NCBI GenBank assembly: GCA_003142915.1
Contig: PLNZ01000247.1
Coordinates: forward strand, 5,560-17,431
Direction of reading: 5' to 3'
From: Ignavibacteriales bacterium
GTDB lineage: Bacteria; Bacteroidota; Ignavibacteria; Ignavibacteriales; Ignavibacteriaceae
Length of the DNA: 11,872 nt
Part shown: positions 8,099 through 11,872 of the stretch, in pieces
Numbering within the stretch: the first letter of the stretch is position 1
Layout: every line of letters begins with the position of its first letter
The notes under the pieces: model-generated
What the model saw: the letters and a program-made list of their open reading frames with translations, nothing else
What the model was told of the DNA's origin: nothing
The model's database searches: none
Position numbers and translations under genes: made by a program

Positions 8099-8117
8099 TC
8101 ACAAAAGATTTTTGTGA
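8099..8117. promoter_or_regulatory. Perfect 8-bp dyad, possible operator
   Basis: TCACAAAA-GAT-TTTTGTGA is a perfect inverted repeat with a three-base centre, between the two candidate promoters and about 75 bp upstream of the proximal one. It lacks a following T-run on either strand, so it does not look like a terminator. The symmetry suits a dimeric regulator, but I cannot assign a family. Confidence 0.4.
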
Positions 8118-8190
8118 GAAAAAAATTCGATCGGGATTAATTTTTAAAAATAATTTTGAAAAATTTATTTTTCGCAGTGATTGAAAAATC

Positions 8191-8220
8191 TTGACTTAGA
8201 GTTTTTATTAGTTATATTTG
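8191..8220 (+). promoter_or_regulatory. Likely proximal promoter of the ligase-aminomutase operon
   Basis: TTGACT (8191-8196) is followed after 16 bp by TATATTTG (8213-8220). The downstream box is an exact TAnnTTTG match, and the TTG lies 19 bp upstream of it. Transcription would start near 8227, just before the AAGGAG ribosome binding site at 8238-8243. This is the best promoter match in the window. Confidence 0.55.
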
Positions 8221-8260
8221 TTGCAAAAATATTTTCGAAGGAGAAATTATTTTATTCCCG

Positions 8261-9331
8261 TTGTTCAATGTAAGATTGAACGTTGCATTAACCTTTAATG
8301 TCAAACCAGAAAGTCAAACTTTCCTTGAAGAAGTACCCCCTAATTTTAAAAGTGCAGGTGTTCAACCCGAAAAGTATGTAGACACGTATGCCGAGTGGGA
8401 TACCTGGGATACTATAAATGCCGTTAAAGATGCTCTTGAGCGCTATAATGACGTAACTTTGATAGAAGCAAACTATAGTGCGTTCGCAAAATTAAAAGAA
8501 ATAAATCCGAACATAGTTTTTAATATAGCAGAAGGTTTCAACGGTTTAAGCAGGGAAGCTCAGATCCCTTCAATACTGGATATGCTTCAGATACCTTATA
8601 CAGGCTCCGATCCATTGACATTAGCAACTTGCCTTGATAAAGCCCGTGCCAAAGAAATTTTATCCTACTATAAAATTCCAAATGCAAAATTTGTAATTGC
8701 CGATAGTTTGGAAACTGCAAAAAATATAAATCTTGATTTCCCGCTTATTGTAAAGCCTGTTTCGGAAGGGTCAAGCAAAGGGATTTTCTCCACTTCTTTT
8801 GTCCGGGATAAAAAGGAACTTTTAAAAGAGATTGAGAGAGTATTAAGCGAATATAATCAACCTGCCTTGGTAGAGGAATTTTTACAAGGAAGAGAGTTTA
8901 CCGTTGCAATTCTCGGCAACGGCAATGAAGCTGAAGTTCTGCCTATAGTAGAAATAAGCTATAATGACTTTCCAAAAGATTTTGTGCCGATTTATTCTTA
9001 TGAAGCCAAATGGATTCTTGACACAAAGGAAAATCCGCTTGATGTATTTTCCTGCCCTGCTAAAATTGATTTACAGCTTGAAAAGCAGATAAGCGGGGTT
9101 GCGCTGAAAGCATACAACGCACTACGTTGTAAAGACTGGAGCCGGATAGATGTAAGGCTTGATAAAAACAATGAGCCGAATATAATTGAGATTAACCCGT
9201 TGCCGGGAATACTTCCCGATCCGGATGAGAATTCATGTTTCCCAAAAGCTGCACGTACGAAGGGATTAAATTACGAGGAAATGATAAATAAGGTTCTTTA
9301 TGTTGCTGCAAAAAGATATAAGCTGATATGA
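8261..9331 (+). CDS. ATP-grasp amino-acid ligase, D-Ala-D-Ala ligase-like (first copy)
   Basis: This is a carboxylate-amine ligase of the ATP-grasp fold, which activates an acid as acyl-phosphate and joins it to an amine. The 356 residues follow the D-Ala-D-Ala ligase plan. VFNIAEGFNGLSREAQIPSI and IPYTGSDPLTLATCLDKARAK form the N-terminal half. KPVSEGSSKGI (165-175) is the ATP-binding lysine and flexible loop, and VEEFLQGREFTVAILGN carries Glu205. The metal ligands are Asp297, Glu310 and Asn312 (RIDVRLD, then EINPLPGI). It is unlikely to be the cell-wall ligase, because it sits with a paralogue, an acetyltransferase and an aminomutase. The start is uncertain. I used TTG at 8261, but AAGGAG (8238-8243) is 17 bases away and better placed for ATT at 8249. 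Homologues would align from the TTG at 8276. The stop overlaps the next gene in ATGA. Confidence 0.85.
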   Translation: MFNVRLNVALTFNVKPESQTFLEEVPPNFKSAGVQPEKYVDTYAEWDTWDTINAVKDALERYNDVTLIEANYSAFAKLKEINPNIVFNIAEGFNGLSREAQIPSILDMLQIPYTGSDPLTLATCLDKARAKEILSYYKIPNAKFVIADSLETAKNINLDFPLIVKPVSEGSSKGIFSTSFVRDKKELLKEIERVLSEYNQPALVEEFLQGREFTVAILGNGNEAEVLPIVEISYNDFPKDFVPIYSYEAKWILDTKENPLDVFSCPAKIDLQLEKQISGVALKAYNALRCKDWSRIDVRLDKNNEPNIIEINPLPGILPDPDENSCFPKAARTKGLNYEEMINKVLYVAAKRYKLI

Positions 9332-10389
9332 AAACAGATGCAAAAATTCTGATTTGCTATAATTCTCCTGTTAGCATCTTTACTATATACAACGGCAAGC
9401 CCGCATCTGCAGGATCGGCTCCAAACGATTTATCTGAAACCGGCTTTTCCAAAGAAATTTCTAAAATTAAACGAAGTCTTACTGAAAATTTTACCGAAGC
9501 AAAAGCTTTTGCCGTTGACGGCAATATAGAAAGATTGATTACTGCAATTAATAATTATTCTCCTGACATTATTTTTAATTTTGTTGAATCAGTTGAAGGT
9601 GTTTCAACTTATGAGTATTGCGTAGCAGGTTTATACCAATTACTTGAGCACAACTTTACGGGGAACTTTGCCCATTGTCTTGGTAACTGTCTGAATAAAG
9701 AAAGGGCCAAAAATATTCTGCGGGCACACGGGATAAACACACCGGCATCTATGACTTTAAGTTACCCGGGAAAAATTGCCGAAAAAGGATTCAAATTACA
9801 TTATCCTGTAATTCTTAAACTTTTGAAAGAAGACGCAAGTATAGGCATTTCTGAATTTTCCGTAGTGGATAATTATAAAAACCTGAGCAAGCAGGCAGCT
9901 TTTTTACAGCGAACATATAAGCAGGACATACTTATTGAAGAATTTATAGACGGGCGTGAACTGAACGTAGCTATTCTTGGTAATAGCGCTTTGCCTATAT
10001 CGGAAATAGAATTTAAAACTCTTCCCCCCGGATTACCTAAAATTGTAACTTATGATGGTAAATGGATGGAAGACAGTGTTTATTATGAAAATACTAAACC
10101 GGTCTGCCCGGCAATTTTAAATGAGAAAATAAAAAAGAGAGTTGAAAAAACAGCGTTGCTTGCTTTTGAAGCTATGGGCTGCCGTGATTATGCACGCGTC
10201 GATTTTCGTTTAAACAGTAAAGGAGTTCCTTTTGTAATCGAAGTAAACCCAAACCCGGATATATCAATCGATTCCGGCTTTGCAAGAGCCGCTGCAGCAG
10301 CGGGAAAGCCTTATTCGGAGTTGCTTCATTGTATTGCTAATTTTGCATTAAGCAGAAAAAGAAATGATTCGCAAAATAAAGCAAGCTGA
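9328..10389 (+). CDS. ATP-grasp amino-acid ligase (second, divergent copy)
   Basis: This second ATP-grasp ligase has 353 residues and the same domain plan as its neighbour, so tandem duplication followed by divergence is likely. Catalytic positions are kept: Lys164 (VILKLLKEDASIGIS), Glu204-Glu205 (LIEEFIDGRELNVAILGN), Asp292 (ARVDFRLN), Glu305 and Asn307 (EVNPNPDI). Substrate-facing parts differ: FNFVESVEG replaces FNIAEGFNG, NFTGNFAHCLGNCLNKERAK replaces the PYTGSD region, and KEDASIG replaces the Gly-Ser-Ser loop. The two proteins therefore probably use different acids or amines and act in sequence. The ATG overlaps the upstream stop (ATGA, 9328-9331), and the 3' end overlaps the acetyltransferase start by 26 bases. 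An acyl substrate other than an amino acid cannot be excluded. Confidence 0.85.
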   Translation: MKTDAKILICYNSPVSIFTIYNGKPASAGSAPNDLSETGFSKEISKIKRSLTENFTEAKAFAVDGNIERLITAINNYSPDIIFNFVESVEGVSTYEYCVAGLYQLLEHNFTGNFAHCLGNCLNKERAKNILRAHGINTPASMTLSYPGKIAEKGFKLHYPVILKLLKEDASIGISEFSVVDNYKNLSKQAAFLQRTYKQDILIEEFIDGRELNVAILGNSALPISEIEFKTLPPGLPKIVTYDGKWMEDSVYYENTKPVCPAILNEKIKKRVEKTALLAFEAMGCRDYARVDFRLNSKGVPFVIEVNPNPDISIDSGFARAAAAAGKPYSELLHCIANFALSRKRNDSQNKAS

Positions 10390-10840
10390 CATAAGCGAAA
10401 TAGAAAGAATTTTGAAAAAAATACCGGCATTCACGTCCGTTGAGGTAGATGTAGCAATGGAACTTGTGAATATAGCGGCAAACAATCCTTTACAAGAGGA
10501 TTATCATATTTTTGTTTATGAGCAGGATGACAAGATACTGGGATATCACTGCTCAGGAAGAAGACCTTTGACAGACGGTGTTTATGATTTGTACTGGATT
10601 GCTTCGGATCCGGAAGCTAATGTTAAAGGCATTGGAAAAAGTTTATTAGAACATGCGGAAGCATTTGTTATAGAAAATAAAGGAAGATGGCTTTTAGCCG
10701 AGACATCTTCCAAAGAAAGTTATTTACGGACAAGAAATTTTTATTTGAGAAATAACTTTTCAATAGTGGCGCAGATAGAGAATTTCTATTCTATAGGCGA
10801 TCACTTGATTGTTTTTGGAAAATATTATAGTAAACAATAA
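10364..10840 (+). CDS. GNAT-family N-acetyltransferase
   Basis: This is a small acetyl-CoA-dependent transferase of 158 residues, a normal single GNAT domain. The acetyl-CoA pyrophosphate loop is NVKGIGKSLL (about 86-95, a variant of R-G-x-G-x-G/A), preceded by the beta-4 strand YDLYWIASDPE. It is followed by a helix and by SYLRTRNFYLRNNF, the usual Tyr-containing segment near the thiol of CoA. The C terminus, ENFYSIGDHLIVFGKYY, is typical of one GNAT subgroup. The ATG lies inside the end of the upstream ligase gene (26-base overlap), so translation is probably coupled. Next to a KamA-type enzyme, it could acetylate beta-lysine or a ligase product. The known beta-lysine acetyltransferase AblB is much longer, so it is not a plain copy of that pair. 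Confidence 0.88.
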   Translation: MIRKIKQADISEIERILKKIPAFTSVEVDVAMELVNIAANNPLQEDYHIFVYEQDDKILGYHCSGRRPLTDGVYDLYWIASDPEANVKGIGKSLLEHAEAFVIENKGRWLLAETSSKESYLRTRNFYLRNNFSIVAQIENFYSIGDHLIVFGKYYSKQ

Positions 10841-10845
10841 CAATT

Positions 10846-10850
10846 AGAGG
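10846..10850 (+). promoter_or_regulatory. Ribosome binding site of the aminomutase gene
   Basis: AGAGG lies seven bases before the ATG at 10858, in the 17-base gap after the acetyltransferase stop. It supports the chosen start and gives this gene its own translation signal within the operon. Confidence 0.7.
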
Positions 10851-10857
10851 CTAAGTC

Positions 10858-11872
10858 ATGGAACTGTGGCAGCAAATGGTCAGAGACAGTGTTCATACTG
10901 TTGATCAGCTGGTGGAAAAATTTAATATTGATAGAAAGGTTGCTGAAGATTTGGATGAATTTTTCCAGGCAAGAATAAATCCTTATTATTTAAGTTTAAT
11001 CCGCTATCCGGGCGATCCGATTTGGAAACAGTGTGTCCCTGATAAGGTTGAACTTGAGGATTTAGATTCGGAAGAGGATCCCCTGATGGAAGATGCTATG
11101 AGCCCTGTTCCCAATATTACTCACCGCTACCCCGATAGGGCTCTATTCCTTGTAACCAGCCAATGCGGTTTATACTGCCGTTTCTGTACCAGGAAAAGGA
11201 AAGTCGGCGATTATGAAAAAATCTCTATGAAAGGCTTGGAAAGCGCTTTCAAGTACCTTGAAACTCACACAGAAATCAGAGATGTAATTATGTCCGGCGG
11301 CGATCCTTTAATGTTGACAGATACAATGCTGGAAAAAATACTTCAACGCCTGAGATCAATGCAACATATTGAAATTATCAGGCTTGGCAGCAAAATGCCG
11401 TGTGTTCTTCCCCATAGAATTACACCTCAATTGTGTGATATGTTGAAAAAATATCACCCGATTTATCTTAATACGCATTTTAACCATCCGTGGGAAATTA
11501 CACCCGAAAGCTCCCGCGCATGCGAAATGCTTGCCAACGCCGGGGTTCCGGTCGGTAATCAAATGGTGCTAATGAAAGGTGTAAATGATGATCCGGCTAT
11601 TGTAAAAGAATTAATGCAAAAGTTATTAAGGATAAGAGTCCGACCGTATTATATGTATATGGCAGATGAAACTAAAGGCGCAAACCATTTCAGAACTTCA
11701 ATAGAAACAGGACTGAACATAATTGAAAATCTGAGAGGACATACAAGCGGTCTTGCAATTCCTCATTTTGTTATTGATGCACCGGGCGGAGGCGGAAAAA
11801 TTCCACTGCTTCCAAATTATGTTATTCATCACGATGAGAATAAAATTATCCTTCGTAATTATCAAAAAAAGA
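10858..11872 (+). CDS. KamA-type radical SAM aminomutase, probably lysine 2,3-aminomutase (3' end outside window)
   Basis: These enzymes move the alpha-amino group of an amino acid to the beta carbon using S-adenosylmethionine, a 4Fe-4S cluster and PLP. The first 338 residues are visible and no stop is reached. CGLYCRFC (Cys103, 107 and 110) binds the cluster. SGGDPLML is the SAM-binding GGD motif. DAPGGGGK ends in Lys314, which should hold PLP. Asp270 and Asp307 align with Asp293 and Asp330 of Clostridium subterminale lysine 2,3-aminomutase, the pair that recognises lysine; both the 37-residue spacing and the seven residues to the PLP lysine match. The zinc ligand Cys268 of that enzyme is Asp245 here (GVNDD for GVNDC), so the zinc site is probably absent, as in EpmB-type enzymes. 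It is the last visible gene of the ligase operon. Confidence 0.9.
   Translation, partial: MELWQQMVRDSVHTVDQLVEKFNIDRKVAEDLDEFFQARINPYYLSLIRYPGDPIWKQCVPDKVELEDLDSEEDPLMEDAMSPVPNITHRYPDRALFLVTSQCGLYCRFCTRKRKVGDYEKISMKGLESAFKYLETHTEIRDVIMSGGDPLMLTDTMLEKILQRLRSMQHIEIIRLGSKMPCVLPHRITPQLCDMLKKYHPIYLNTHFNHPWEITPESSRACEMLANAGVPVGNQMVLMKGVNDDPAIVKELMQKLLRIRVRPYYMYMADETKGANHFRTSIETGLNIIENLRGHTSGLAIPHFVIDAPGGGGKIPLLPNYVIHHDENKIILRNYQKK

Noticed and set aside
8261..9331. Housekeeping D-alanine-D-alanine ligase (ddl) for cell-wall synthesis
   Set aside because: The fold matches, but no mur or fts genes are near, a divergent paralogue overlaps it, and the operon carries an aminomutase and an acetyltransferase. 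The ddl symbol was therefore withheld.
11356..11562. Open frame of 68 codons on the minus strand near the right end
   Set aside because: It is antisense to conserved parts of the aminomutase, including residues near GSKMPCVLPHRITP, and has no independent support.
1..11872. tRNA, rRNA, CRISPR array or intact transposon
   Set aside because: Reading both strands of the gaps showed no cloverleaf, regular spaced repeat, rRNA-like block or intact transposase gene.

Overview
The window is AT-rich DNA with ordinary bacterial gene structure. All intact genes lie on the + strand, and gaps between genes are few. Three features suggest the Bacteroidota/Chlorobi/Ignavibacteriota group: candidate promoters with a TAnnTTTG -7 box and an upstream TTG/TTTG, weak or absent Shine-Dalgarno sites before several genes, and the protein sequences themselves. 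An Ignavibacteriota-like organism is my best guess, but this is an inference that no marker gene proves.

Layout. (1) 1-1592 is the C-terminal part of pyruvate, phosphate dikinase, with a lysine-rich tail and a strong hairpin after it. (2) 1679-3387 is a two-gene unit, queA (queuosine tRNA modification) and ispD (MEP isoprenoid pathway), sharing an ATGA stop/start. (3) 3581-5254 is plsY-gpsA, a glycerolipid pair: GpsA makes glycerol-3-phosphate and PlsY acylates it. (4) 5255-5746 has no intact gene. It holds a 16-bp near-palindromic direct repeat and a minus-strand reading frame broken by two stops, possibly a decayed gene. (5) 5747-7957 is recG, a replication-fork and recombination helicase, followed at once by an intrinsic terminator. 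(6) 7958-8260 is a very AT-rich leader with a dyad and two candidate promoters. (7) 8261-11872 is a tightly packed operon of two tandem ATP-grasp ligases related to D-Ala-D-Ala ligase, a small GNAT acetyltransferase and a KamA-type radical SAM aminomutase that runs off the window.

Regions 1-5 are housekeeping. Region 7 is the part worth attention. The aminomutase keeps both aspartates that recognise lysine in lysine 2,3-aminomutase, so it may supply beta-lysine. Two non-identical amino-acid ligases and an acetyltransferase are co-transcribed with it and probably translationally coupled to each other. Together they could build and cap a small beta-amino-acid conjugate. The product is unknown and the pathway is a hypothesis from gene content.
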